DNA from: an uncultured Selenomonadaceae bacterium
GTDB taxonomy: Bacteria > Bacillota > Negativicutes > Selenomonadales > Selenomonadaceae
Length of the DNA stretch: 22,798 nt
Direction of reading: 5' to 3'
Assembly: GCA_937902665.1 (NCBI GenBank)
Contig: CALELM010000009.1
Coordinates: 1 to 22,798 of the forward strand
Positions 7,116 to 14,478 of this stretch are shown here, one piece after another (position 1 is the stretch's first letter; every line of letters begins with the position of its first letter). The notes beneath the pieces are model-generated. The model did not search any database, had not been told where the DNA came from, and worked only from the letters and a program-made list of their open reading frames with translations. Made by a program: the position numbers and the translations under genes.

Positions 7116-8168
7116 TCAAAATGGTTTTTCAATAAATCCTCCTCCAAGCACCCGATTTCCGTCATAGAACACGACAGACTGTCCCGGTGTTACCGCACGC
7201 TGCGGCATAGAAAACTCAACTTGAAGCTTCCCATCTGGCAGGCTCGTCATGGCAGCAGCAGTTTCCTTCTTCCCATAGCGAATCTTCACCAATACATTCC
7301 TTGGAATTTCTTCTGCCAGCCAATTAAGATTCCCTGCGATCAGTCCATTCGAAAAAACGTCTTCTTTCCCCCCTACGATGACCTTTCGGTTCTTCACGTC
7401 CAAACGCACCACATAACGAGGAGATTCTGCCGCAATTCCCAAGCCCTTTCTCTGCCCGATGGTATACAGAGGTACTCCCTGATGCGTTCCTAAAATCTGA
7501 TCCTCAAGATCCACGATCTTTCCAGCCCGCAAGCAGCTTGGACGATGCTTTTGAAGATATGCCTTGTAATCATCCTGCGGCACAAAGCAGATCTCTTGGC
7601 TCTCCGGCTTCTTTGACACAGGAAGCTGATACCTTTCTGCCAGCTCCCGCACCTCATCTTTGGTAAAACTCCCCAGCGGCATTTCAATACGGGATAGCTC
7701 CTCCCGCTTCAGCCGATAAAGCACATAGCTTTGATCCTTTCCTTCATCTATACCCTTGCGAATAGAAAAGCTCCCGTCTGCCTCCTTGATGACTCTTGCA
7801 TAATGCCCTGTTGCAATCCTCCCAGCACCAAGTTTCCCCGCATAGTCCAGCATGGCACCAAACTTTAAATACTGGTTGCAGACAATGCACGGATTCGGCG
7901 TAATTCCTCCTGCATAGGAATCCAAAAAATACTCTATTACCTTCTCGCGAAACAGCTTCCTAAAATCTGCAACCTCATGGCGAATGCCCAAATAGCCTGC
8001 CACTGCTTTTGCATCCTCAACAGCAGCAAGAAGAGACTCCTCTCCCTCCCTGCCCTCCTCGGAAAGCAGCATCGTCACACCGATAACCTCATATCCCTGC
8101 TCCTTCAAAAGAGCCGCAACCAATGAGCTGTCCACGCCTCCGCTCATTGCAACAACCACTTTTTCCAT
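7116..8168 (-). CDS. mnmA: tRNA-specific 2-thiouridylase MnmA
   Basis: Adds sulfur to the wobble uridine (position 34) of tRNAs for Lys, Glu and Gln, using ATP and sulfur relayed from a cysteine desulfurase; cytoplasmic. The PP-loop SGGVDSS is at 9-15, the two catalytic cysteines are C97 (in NPCIVCN) and C194 (in SQEICFVP), and 'GHYAR' and 'KDQSYVLY' are MnmA signatures. The 350-residue length is typical. Three ATGs stand in tandem at 8174, 8171 and 8168; the third is chosen since it lies six bases from AGAGGA, while the first two sit on top of that site. It is transcribed away from tmcAL. No iscS-like desulfurase is beside it, so its sulfur donor is encoded elsewhere. Confidence 0.97.
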   Translation of the reverse strand: MEKVVVAMSGGVDSSLVAALLKEQGYEVIGVTMLLSEEGREGEESLLAAVEDAKAVAGYLGIRHEVADFRKLFREKVIEYFLDSYAGGITPNPCIVCNQYLKFGAMLDYAGKLGAGRIATGHYARVIKEADGSFSIRKGIDEGKDQSYVLYRLKREELSRIEMPLGSFTKDEVRELAERYQLPVSKKPESQEICFVPQDDYKAYLQKHRPSCLRAGKIVDLEDQILGTHQGVPLYTIGQRKGLGIAAESPRYVVRLDVKNRKVIVGGKEDVFSNGLIAGNLNWLAEEIPRNVLVKIRYGKKETAAAMTSLPDGKLQVEFSMPQRAVTPGQSVVFYDGNRVLGGGFIEKPF

Positions 8169-8212
8169 CATCATTCCTCTAAATCTGCAACCTGCAAAAA
8201 TCTAACAATTTC

Positions 8213-8221
8213 AGTATAACA
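8213..8221 (-). promoter_or_regulatory. Extended -10 promoter candidate for mnmA
   Basis: The minus strand reads TGT-TATACT (TG at 8220-8221, hexamer 8213-8218), an extended -10 element that can act without a good -35; none is seen 17 bases upstream. The start would be near 8206, 38 bases before the mnmA start. For the divergent tmcAL gene only a weak pair (TTTATT 8231-8236, TACACT 8253-8258, 16 apart) is visible. Confidence 0.4.
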
Positions 8222-8287
8222 TAGAAGGCTTTTATTCCCTAATATTTTTTGATACACTAAACATAAAAACTACAAGGAGGCTTCTCC

Positions 8288-9523
8288 ATGGACATTACCG
8301 GAATTATCGCCGAGTTCAATCCCTTCCACAATGGACATGCCTATCTCCTGCAAAAAATAAAAGAAAAACACCCACATACCTATCTCCTTGCCGTCATGAG
8401 CGGCAGCTTCACCCAACGGGGAGACGCCGCCATTCTCGATAAATGGAGTCGGGCAAGGACAGCCGTTTCCGCTGGCTGCGACCTTGTGCTTGAGCTTCCT
8501 CTGGTTTTTGCCACAAGCAGCGCTCAAGGCTTTGCCCAAGGAGGGATTTCCCTTCTTCAGCAGCTTTCCATCGTAACACGGGTCGCCTTTGGAACGGAAT
8601 TTACCGATATCGACCAACTAAAAACTGCCGCAGCTCTCGCAGATACGCAATCGTTCCAAAATTCCCTTCATCAGAAAATCCAAGACGGGCTTTCCTATGC
8701 CAAGGCATTTTCCTCCACAATGTCACAATATGCAAACCTTCCAGAAGCTGTCCTAAGACAGCCAAACACCATTCTTGCGCTTGAATACCTGCATGCTATC
8801 CATCTTTCAAATGCCAATCTTCAAATCATGGGAATCCAACGGCATCAAGCCTCTCATCATGATTCCTGCCTGCAAGGAAGAATTTCCAGTGCCTCAGCCA
8901 TCCGCCAAGAACTTCTTTCCCCTTTCACAAACTGGAAAAAAATCGAAGATGCCGTCCCACCTTCCACCTTCCATACACTGAAAAGCGATCCGCATTTCCC
9001 AAATACTGACACCCTATATCCTGCGCTTTTGTGCAAACTCTGCACCATGAGCCAAGCAGAGCTTCAATCCATCGCAGGCATCAACGAAGGAATTGAAAAC
9101 CGCCTGCGTTCCGCCGGCAAGGAAGCCTCCTTGGGAGAATTTGTCCTTGCCGCCTCTGGAAAGCGATACCCGCAAAGCCGTATCCGCCGCATCGTCCTTT
9201 CCGTCCTGCTCAACCTCACAAAAGACATCTCTTCATCTCTTTTGCAAGCAGCCCCTCTTTACGCCCGCATACTTGCTTTCAATGAACGGGGCAGGGAGAT
9301 TCTCCACGAGCTGCGCAAGCAATCAAGCATTCCTGTCATCACAAAAACTGCGCAATACATAAAAAATGCTGACTGCCACGCCTCCCTGAAAGAACTTTCC
9401 CCTCTCAAGCAAATGCTTCGTCTGGACTGCATAGGAACAGACCTGCAGGAGATCTGCCGATATCGCCCATCTGCCACAGGAAAAGACTTCCTGACCTCCC
9501 CCATCTATCTGCAAAGCAAATAA
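8288..9523 (+). CDS. tmcAL: tRNA(Met) cytidine acetate ligase TmcAL
   Basis: Makes N4-acetylcytidine at the wobble position (C34) of elongator tRNA-Met from acetate and ATP, through an acetyl-adenylate. It begins 'ITGIIAEFNPFHNGHAYL', the nucleotidyltransferase-like HxGH site of the YlbM/TmcAL family (HNGH at 14-17). The 'AVMSGSFTQRGDAAI' and 'DLVLELP' stretches that follow are also diagnostic. The C-terminal half holds 'SASAIRQEL' and 'RIRRIVLS' as in relatives. The 411-residue length is normal. AAGGAGG sits seven bases before the ATG, a strong ribosome site. It is single, divergent from mnmA, and closed by the terminator at 9546. Both neighbours modify wobble positions of tRNA, though nothing shows they are co-regulated. 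Confidence 0.95.
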   Translation: MDITGIIAEFNPFHNGHAYLLQKIKEKHPHTYLLAVMSGSFTQRGDAAILDKWSRARTAVSAGCDLVLELPLVFATSSAQGFAQGGISLLQQLSIVTRVAFGTEFTDIDQLKTAAALADTQSFQNSLHQKIQDGLSYAKAFSSTMSQYANLPEAVLRQPNTILALEYLHAIHLSNANLQIMGIQRHQASHHDSCLQGRISSASAIRQELLSPFTNWKKIEDAVPPSTFHTLKSDPHFPNTDTLYPALLCKLCTMSQAELQSIAGINEGIENRLRSAGKEASLGEFVLAASGKRYPQSRIRRIVLSVLLNLTKDISSSLLQAAPLYARILAFNERGREILHELRKQSSIPVITKTAQYIKNADCHASLKELSPLKQMLRLDCIGTDLQEICRYRPSATGKDFLTSPIYLQSK

Positions 9524-9545
9524 AAAACATCACTGCTGCAACAAG

Positions 9546-9585
9546 AAACGGGAAAAGCCTTCCACCAGCACGGCTTCTCCCGTTT
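9546..9585. terminator. Bidirectional terminator between tmcAL and bofA
   Basis: The stem pairs AAACGGGA (9546-9553) with TCCCGTTT (9578-9585) and, after one mismatch, AAGCC with GGCTT around a 12-base loop. The arms themselves supply T runs on both strands, so it can end tmcAL from the left and the ybaB-recR-bofA transcript from the right. Confidence 0.8.
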
Positions 9586-9690
9586 AACCTTTGTACGGAC
9601 ATCTTTAGCTCTTTTCTTCCATCACACCATCGATTAAGGTGTGCAGAGGAAAAGCGATTCCACGAATGAACTTCATTTTAGTCCAATCAA

Positions 9691-9930
9691 TCAGATATAG
9701 TTATACAGAATTACAGCTATCACACCTGGAATGCCAAAGATTCCTGCAATCAACGCACTGAGGATATTGATCTGTATCTGCACAAAAACAATCTGCGCAA
9801 TCCATAGCATAACAGCGCCTGCGATACTGTTTGTAATAAATTTCCAAACCATGCGGAATGGCAGGGAAATCAACTTCATGACAAGTCCAAGAATCACTAA
9901 ACCTACAGCAAATGCCACAATAATTTCCAA
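9691..9930 (-). CDS. BofA-family integral membrane protein
   Basis: A 79-residue, very hydrophobic protein with about two to three membrane segments (residues 1-20, 34-55 and 57-78) and the family ending 'LSALIAGIFGIPGVIAVIL'. In Bacillus, BofA inhibits processing of pro-sigma-K by SpoIVFB during sporulation; Negativicutes also carry bofA-like genes next to recR, and their role there is less certain. The start is TTG 9930, with GGGAG about ten bases upstream, overlapping the recR ribosome-site region. It follows recR by four bases and closes that operon. Confidence 0.85.
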   Translation of the reverse strand: MEIIVAFAVGLVILGLVMKLISLPFRMVWKFITNSIAGAVMLWIAQIVFVQIQINILSALIAGIFGIPGVIAVILYNYI

Positions 9931-9934
9931 AATC

Positions 9935-10531
9935 TCATATCTCCCTTCGATTCTCCATAGCTTTGGAAAGCGTCACCTCATCCGCATACTCCAAATCCCC
10001 GCCGACAGGAAGCCCATGAGCAATGCGTGTCACCTTGACCCCAAACGGTTTCAAAAGCCTGGCAAGATACATTGCCGTAGCTTCTCCTTCCACATTTGGA
10101 TTTGTCGCCATGATCACCTCTTTTATATCCTGCTCGCAAACCCTCGTCAAAAGCTCCTTAATATGGAGATCATCGGGAGTTACCCCTTCCAGCGGCGACA
10201 ATGCGCCATGCAGGACATGATAAATCCCGCTGTAATCCCTCATGCGTTCCATTGCCGCAACGTCCTGAGGCTGCTCCACCACACAAATAACGGAATGGTC
10301 TCGCTGCTCCGATGCACAGATCATGCAAGGATTTTGGTCACTAAGATTGAAGCAGGTATTGCAATAGCCAATCTTTTCCTTTGCCTCGACAATCGCTGCC
10401 GCCAGTGCCTTTGCCTGCCCTGCATCCATATCAAGAATATGATATGCCAAGCGCACTGCTGTCTTGGTTCCAATTCCAGGCAGTGCGCAAAAATGCTCTA
10501 TCAGTTTTGCAAGTGGTGCAATATACTGCAT
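9935..10531 (-). CDS. recR: Recombination protein RecR
   Basis: Works with RecF and RecO to load RecA at gaps and stalled forks. Domains are in standard order: helix-hairpin-helix 'LPGIGTKTAVRLA' (18-30), a four-cysteine zinc site (C57, C60, C69, C72), and a Toprim domain beginning 'ICVVEQP' (82-88) with 'ATNPNVEGEATAMYL'. It is 198 residues, the usual size. The ATG at 10531 shares one base with the ybaB stop, so translation probably reinitiates there; an in-frame TTG immediately before it is less likely. The ybaB-recR pairing is widespread in bacteria, often behind dnaX, which is absent here. Confidence 0.97.
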   Translation of the reverse strand: MQYIAPLAKLIEHFCALPGIGTKTAVRLAYHILDMDAGQAKALAAAIVEAKEKIGYCNTCFNLSDQNPCMICASEQRDHSVICVVEQPQDVAAMERMRDYSGIYHVLHGALSPLEGVTPDDLHIKELLTRVCEQDIKEVIMATNPNVEGEATAMYLARLLKPFGVKVTRIAHGLPVGGDLEYADEVTLSKAMENRREI

Positions 10532-10866
10532 CAAAACAGCCCCGGCGGAAGACCAAGCCCGCTTGTCAGTTTGCCCATTTCAGATGTCATCATATCGTCA
10601 ACTTTCTTGATGGACTCATTCACGGCAGCCGAAATAAGATCCTGCAACATCTCAACATCCTCCGGATCTACCGCAGATGGAGCAATTACCAAAGACTGTA
10701 TCTGCTTTTCACCATTCATCACGATTTTGACTGCCCCGCCGCCTGCCGAAGTCTCCACCGTCTTGCGCTTGAGATCCTCCTGCATCTTCTTCATATCGCT
10801 TTGCATCTTTTGAACCTTTTTCATCATGCCAGCCATATTGCCCATGTTTCCCATACCACCGAACAT
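10531..10866 (-). CDS. YbaB/EbfC nucleoid-associated protein
   Basis: A 111-residue DNA-binding protein of the YbaB/EbfC family, which forms small dimers with a tweezer shape. It has the methionine- and glycine-rich start 'GGMGNMGNMAGMMKKVQKMQ', the long helix to about residue 38, and 'VETSAGGGAVKIVMNG' followed by 'AVDPEDVEMLQDLI', all family hallmarks. GGAGG lies seven bases before the ATG. First gene of the ybaB-recR-bofA operon, with a promoter about 35-60 bases upstream. Binding specificity in this organism is unknown. Confidence 0.95.
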   Translation of the reverse strand: MFGGMGNMGNMAGMMKKVQKMQSDMKKMQEDLKRKTVETSAGGGAVKIVMNGEKQIQSLVIAPSAVDPEDVEMLQDLISAAVNESIKKVDDMMTSEMGKLTSGLGLPPGLF

Positions 10867-10898
10867 ACGAATCCCTCCAATTTTGCTTTATCCCTCTT

Positions 10899-10927
10899 AG
10901 ACTATCAAATTCCAACAAAATCGTCAA
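10899..10927 (-). promoter_or_regulatory. Sigma-70 promoter for ybaB-recR-bofA
   Basis: TTGACG (10922-10927) and TAGTCT (10899-10904) are exactly 17 bases apart on the minus strand. The start site would be near 10892, giving a leader of about 26 bases before ybaB. Confidence 0.6.
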
Positions 10928-11192
10928 TGACTTCCGTGCTTCTATGTGAACCATTTAAGATAGTTATTGCCTTTGCCTTCCTTGCACGAGTCTCACGATG
11001 GGCGTTTCAACAAAGCGTGGGATATGTCCGCCGCTTGTTCACTCCATGAGGTAAAAAATTGCATAATCAAGCAGGAATACAGCCATCGGAAAATGAATAT
11101 AAGAACCAGAAAAATTTTCGGATTGCCTTGTTTTGCGCAATAAGCAAGGCAAATACTGCAAAAATGCATAGGGAAAGGGAGGAATGACGCAA
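10928..11192. other. Intergenic region upstream of nagB
   Basis: Together with the ybaB leader this makes a 326-base stretch without a convincing gene. It holds no clear plus-strand promoter for nagB. The main structure is the dyad at 11123-11152. A minus-strand open frame spans 10993-11211 but has no ribosome site or family resemblance. Confidence 0.5.
11123..11152. promoter_or_regulatory. Inverted repeat upstream of nagB, possible operator
   Basis: TTGCCTTG (11123-11130) and its exact complement CAAGGCAA (11145-11152) flank a 14-base centre, ending 40 bases before the nagB start. Arm length and position suit either an operator or an mRNA hairpin. It does not match the NagR/YvoA operator pattern known from Bacillus. 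Confidence 0.35.
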
Positions 11193-11918
11193 ATGAGGAT
11201 ATACAGGGCAAAAGACTACAAGGACATGAGCAGGAAAGTCGCCAACATCATATCGGCACAGGTAATAATGAAGCCGAGTTGCGTACTGGGCCTTGCAACC
11301 GGATCGTCCCCCATCGGCATATACGAGCAACTGGTGGAATGGTACAAAAAGGGAGATCTGGATTTCTCCGATGTCACAACCGTAAATCTTGACGAATACA
11401 AGGGACTGTCCCGTGACAACGACCAAAGCTACTATTATTTCATGAACAAGCACCTCTTCGATCGGGTGAACATAGACAAGAGCCGCACCAATATTCCCAA
11501 CGGTTTGGAGACTGACGAGGAGAAGGAGTGCCAGCGCTATTCCAAGCTGATACATGATTTGGGCGGCATCGATCTCCAGCTTTTGGGCTTGGGGCATAAC
11601 GGGCATATCGCCTTTAACGAGCCGGGAGAAGCCTTTGAAAAAGATGTGCATTGCGTGGAGCTCACCCCCAGTACCATAGAGGCAAACAAGCGTTTCTTTG
11701 CCAGTGCTGACGATGTGCCGAAAAAAGCCTATACCATGGGCATAAAGACCATTACCCACGCCAGAAAAATAGTGCTGGCGGTCAGTGGCAAAGACAAGGC
11801 GGAGATCGTAAAGAAAGCCTTCTTTGGACCTGTAACCCCCCAAGTGCCGGCATCCATATTGCAAATGCACCACGATGTAACCATAGTGGGAGACGAGGAA
11901 GCGTTGTCCCTGATTTGA
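11193..11918 (+). CDS. nagB: Glucosamine-6-phosphate deaminase
   Basis: Converts glucosamine-6-phosphate to fructose-6-phosphate and ammonia, feeding amino-sugar carbon into glycolysis; cytoplasmic. Key residues are present: 'ATGSSPIGIY' (35-44) for phosphate binding, D67 in 'VNLDEY', and 'GLGHNGHIAFNEP' (132-144) with H138 and E143. The first catalytic-loop aspartate of the E. coli enzyme is Asn136 here, as in the shorter Bacillus-type NagB. Length is 241 residues. ATG 11193 is chosen because family members begin 'MRI.RAKDY'; the in-frame ATG at 11184 sits one base from GGGAGG. No nagA, regulator or sugar transporter is nearby. Codon use differs sharply from the neighbours: 11 of 19 Ile codons are ATA, against 4 of 30 in tmcAL, so recent acquisition is plausible. 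Confidence 0.95.
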   Translation: MRIYRAKDYKDMSRKVANIISAQVIMKPSCVLGLATGSSPIGIYEQLVEWYKKGDLDFSDVTTVNLDEYKGLSRDNDQSYYYFMNKHLFDRVNIDKSRTNIPNGLETDEEKECQRYSKLIHDLGGIDLQLLGLGHNGHIAFNEPGEAFEKDVHCVELTPSTIEANKRFFASADDVPKKAYTMGIKTITHARKIVLAVSGKDKAEIVKKAFFGPVTPQVPASILQMHHDVTIVGDEEALSLI

Positions 11919-12070
11919 TGCTGAATAAAAAGGTTTCCATTTTTATTTGCATATATGCAAACGCCAAAGCCCATGCAAAATATCCTCTTTGGAAAAGTTG
12001 CTTCCATTGAAATGGACGAAAACAAGAACAGCATATACTTGCTTTAGAAACTCTATATCCCATACAAAAA

Positions 12071-12103
12071 CGGCATAGGTTGGCAAAACGCCAACCTATG
12101 CCG
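12071..12103 (-). terminator. Terminator of cheV
   Basis: A perfect 14-bp inverted repeat (CGGCATAGGTTGGC at 12071-12084 and its complement at 12090-12103) with a five-base loop. On the minus strand it is followed by TTTTTG, as expected for a rho-independent terminator about 60 bases past the cheV stop. The plus-strand side lacks a T run, so nagB is probably ended otherwise. Confidence 0.85.
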
Positions 12104-12159
12104 AAACATTTCCAACAACTAAAATCTGCAAGCCACACCGCTAAACAATGGCTTCCTCA

Positions 12160-13104
12160 CTATTCCTCTTCGCTTGCTTTCCTGATAGGCTTCCCGAAAA
12201 TCAAGTGATCCAAAAGCCCAATCAGCTGATTGATCTCTGGCTTTGAAATCTGTCCGCTTGCCCCCAGATCTTCGCCCTTGCGACGCATTTCCTCGCTAAT
12301 CAAGGACGAGAACAGGATAAACGGCACCTGACCAAGACGCGGATTCTCCCGTACCAGCTTCAACAGGCGATGGCCGTCCATCTTCGGCATCTCAACATCT
12401 GACACGATGATACGCACATGATTCTCAATCGGGCCATCCTTTGCCTCCAAGGTACGCAGATAATCCCAAGCATCCTGCCCATTGCCAAAGTCACGCACAA
12501 AACGATAACCAGACTCATGAAGTGTCGTAACCAGCAAATCACGAAGCATTGCAGAATCCTCTGCCACAACAACATGAACATCAGAACGCCTGTCCTTCAC
12601 ATCATCCGTAGCTTCCTCAAAAGTCGTCAGCTTCGCGTTAATCTCTGGATTGATCTCTGCAATAATGGTCTCAAAATCAAGCAAGAGAACAATCCTGTCC
12701 TCCATCTTGATGATACCAACCACGCGAGACTGATCGCCGACCTCAGGAGCCGGCTCCATATCCTTCCACGAAATACGATGGATACGCGAAACATTTTCCA
12801 CAAGGAATCCTATGCTGTAATTGTTAATCTCCGTCACAATAATGTTCTTTGGTCCATCCGCGGACTGCACGTTCAAGCAACGAGGCAGATTCACGAGCGG
12901 AATCGCCTTGCCACGCAACGTAAACAGCCCATCAACATAAGGATGCGCCTGCGGCATAGCAGTCACCGGCGCACGAGTAATAACCTCACGAACCTTTGCG
13001 ACATTGATACCGTAGTTCACCTTCCCGATGCTGAATTCCACGATTTCAAACTCATTGGTACCAGTTTCCAAGAGAATACCCTTGTTCTCACCTTTATTGT
13101 CCAT
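12160..13104 (-). CDS. cheV: Chemotaxis protein CheV (CheW-receiver fusion)
   Basis: Couples chemoreceptors to CheA and tunes adaptation through phosphorylation. Residues about 18-155 form a CheW-like adaptor ('IVEFSIGKVNYGINVAKVREVI', 'VDGLFTLRGKAIPLVNL'). Residues about 176-305 form a response-regulator receiver with acidic pair E182/D183, phosphoacceptor D236 in 'VSDVEMPKMDG', and the conserved lysine in 'ISKPE'. Length from ATG 13104 is 314 residues; an ATG at 13140 lacks a ribosome site, whereas the chosen one follows a G-rich site. It stands alone, with its own terminator and 131 bases from cvfB, and no other chemotaxis gene is in view. Its presence implies a motile organism. No confident promoter was found in the AT-rich upstream spacer. 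Confidence 0.95.
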   Translation of the reverse strand: MDNKGENKGILLETGTNEFEIVEFSIGKVNYGINVAKVREVITRAPVTAMPQAHPYVDGLFTLRGKAIPLVNLPRCLNVQSADGPKNIIVTEINNYSIGFLVENVSRIHRISWKDMEPAPEVGDQSRVVGIIKMEDRIVLLLDFETIIAEINPEINAKLTTFEEATDDVKDRRSDVHVVVAEDSAMLRDLLVTTLHESGYRFVRDFGNGQDAWDYLRTLEAKDGPIENHVRIIVSDVEMPKMDGHRLLKLVRENPRLGQVPFILFSSLISEEMRRKGEDLGASGQISKPEINQLIGLLDHLIFGKPIRKASEEE

Positions 13105-13235
13105 CCAATCGCCCCCATAACCGGTTTCGCATATTTTCATCTTATACTGAAAATATTCGTTGCCAAAAACAAAATTCCTGCCAGCTTCCGCAAAAATTTT
13201 ATTTTTCTTTAAAAAGGTATGAATTTTATTCTGTT

Positions 13236-14105
13236 TTATTGCTTCAAAAACGTCCAGCCATCCTTTTCCTCAATGCGTCCTTCCTTTATCAAACGCCCCA
13301 AGGCACGCTTGAAGGCTGCCTTGCTGATCTGGAACTTGCTGCGAATGACCTCCGGGGAAGAGCTGTCCGTATACGGCATACGACCTTTGCGGTTCTCCAA
13401 GAATTCTAAAATCTTTTCAGAATCTGTAACGATTGCCTTTTCCTTCACTTCCCGAAGCGATGCGTTCAACCTGCCATCTGGACGGACATAGGTAACTCTT
13501 GCCGTAATCCGCTCGCCAACCCGAGGACGCACTGCCATTTCCTTGTTTGCCAAAAACACAATGTACCTGTCATCGCTGAACATGAATGCCCCGCTGTCCG
13601 TATAATTGTAGACAGCCCCCTGCACTTGATCTCCAACCTTGACATCCTTCGCCGGCTGTGAGGCACGGCGCATTTCATCCTCAACTTCCATCGTCAATGC
13701 CAATCGCCCGGACTTGTCCGTATACAGCTTTGCCCAAACAAATTCCCCCACTTGGGGACGTCCGCGCATTCCGGCATACGGCATGAAAATGCCACGCTCT
13801 GCTCCCACATCCAAAAAAGCTCCGTCACGGCTCACGTTGATGACCTTCAGCCGTGCGATCTGTCCTTCCCTCATCTTTGGCACCCGCATACTTGCTGTCA
13901 AGCGATGTTTCGGATCTAAGTAAAGAAAGACCTCCACCTCATCCCCTACCGCAACTGGCGCCGTCTGCTGCAGCGTGTGCAGCAGAATATCATCTGAGGT
14001 ATTCCCCGTTTCCGCATCCAAAAAAACACCCATCTCTGCCATGCGTACGACCTTGAGAACCGCTACTGTACTTGGGGCATATTTTTTCTTTTTGAAGTCT
14101 CCCAT
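13236..14105 (-). CDS. CvfB-family S1 RNA-binding protein
   Basis: A 289-residue protein with tandem S1-type OB folds followed by a winged helix, the layout of CvfB (YitL), an RNA-binding regulator linked to virulence gene expression in Staphylococcus. The S1-like repeats lie at about 10-72, 77-140 ('GQIARLKVINVSRDGAFLDVG') and 155-217; the C-terminal winged helix ('SKFQISKAAFKRALGRLIKEGRIEEKDGWTFL') occupies about 235-289. It begins three bases after rsfS and closes the long operon. RNA binding follows from the fold; the target RNAs are not known. Confidence 0.9.
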   Translation of the reverse strand: MGDFKKKKYAPSTVAVLKVVRMAEMGVFLDAETGNTSDDILLHTLQQTAPVAVGDEVEVFLYLDPKHRLTASMRVPKMREGQIARLKVINVSRDGAFLDVGAERGIFMPYAGMRGRPQVGEFVWAKLYTDKSGRLALTMEVEDEMRRASQPAKDVKVGDQVQGAVYNYTDSGAFMFSDDRYIVFLANKEMAVRPRVGERITARVTYVRPDGRLNASLREVKEKAIVTDSEKILEFLENRKGRMPYTDSSSPEVIRSKFQISKAAFKRALGRLIKEGRIEEKDGWTFLKQ

Positions 14106-14108
14106 TGC

Positions 14109-14465
14109 TCAGTCCTCGTATGCTCGAAGCGGAGCGGCACTCCAAAGACGTTCCAAGGCATAATACTCACGGCTCTCCTGACGAAATACATGTGCCACGA
14201 CATCACCGTAATCCAAAAGAATCCACTCACCCTCTCGATAGCCTTCCTTGTGCAGGAACGATACCCCTTCCTTATCAAGCATTTCCTCGATATTATCTGC
14301 AATTGCCCGAACTTGTGTTGCCGTATTGGCAGAGCAAACAATAAACGTATCTGTCGAGGACATCTGTTCTCTCATATCCATTATTACGATATCGCTTGCC
14401 TTCTTGTCGCTTGCCGCCTTGCAAATAGCAAGAGCCATGCTCTCCTCTGTCATCTGTCCTGTCAA
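14109..14465 (-). CDS. rsfS: Ribosomal silencing factor RsfS
   Basis: Binds L14 on the 50S subunit and blocks joining with 30S, lowering translation in starvation. The 118-residue protein has family features: 'KKASDIVIMDMREQ', 'TDTFIVCSA' and 'GEWILLDYGDVVAHVFRQESREYY', the last the signature of the DUF143/Iojap group. The start is TTG 14465 since GGAGGG lies six bases upstream; the in-frame ATG at 14453 would trim four residues. It follows the LCP gene by 13 bases and precedes cvfB by three. The nadD-yqeK-rsfS neighbourhood is widely conserved in Firmicutes and supports the call. Confidence 0.96.
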   Translation of the reverse strand: MTGQMTEESMALAICKAASDKKASDIVIMDMREQMSSTDTFIVCSANTATQVRAIADNIEEMLDKEGVSFLHKEGYREGEWILLDYGDVVAHVFRQESREYYALERLWSAAPLRAYED

Positions 14466-14478
14466 TTAAGACCCTCCT

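Noticed and set aside
9731..10813. A 360-codon plus-strand open frame
   Set aside because: It lies opposite recR, ybaB and bofA, which have clear family motifs, ribosome sites and a promoter. The translation is rich in Cys, His and Ile with no recognisable domain; it is a shadow frame.
11067..11873. A 268-codon minus-strand open frame
   Set aside because: It is antisense to nagB, whose catalytic motifs are intact. No start context or family resemblance.
11955..12047. 30-codon frame in the nagB reading frame after its stop
   Set aside because: Two stop codons lie between it and nagB, there is no ribosome site, and NagB is already of normal length; read-through or a truncated tail is not supported.
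12418..13212. A 264-codon plus-strand open frame
   Set aside because: Antisense to cheV; composition is that of a reversed coding strand.
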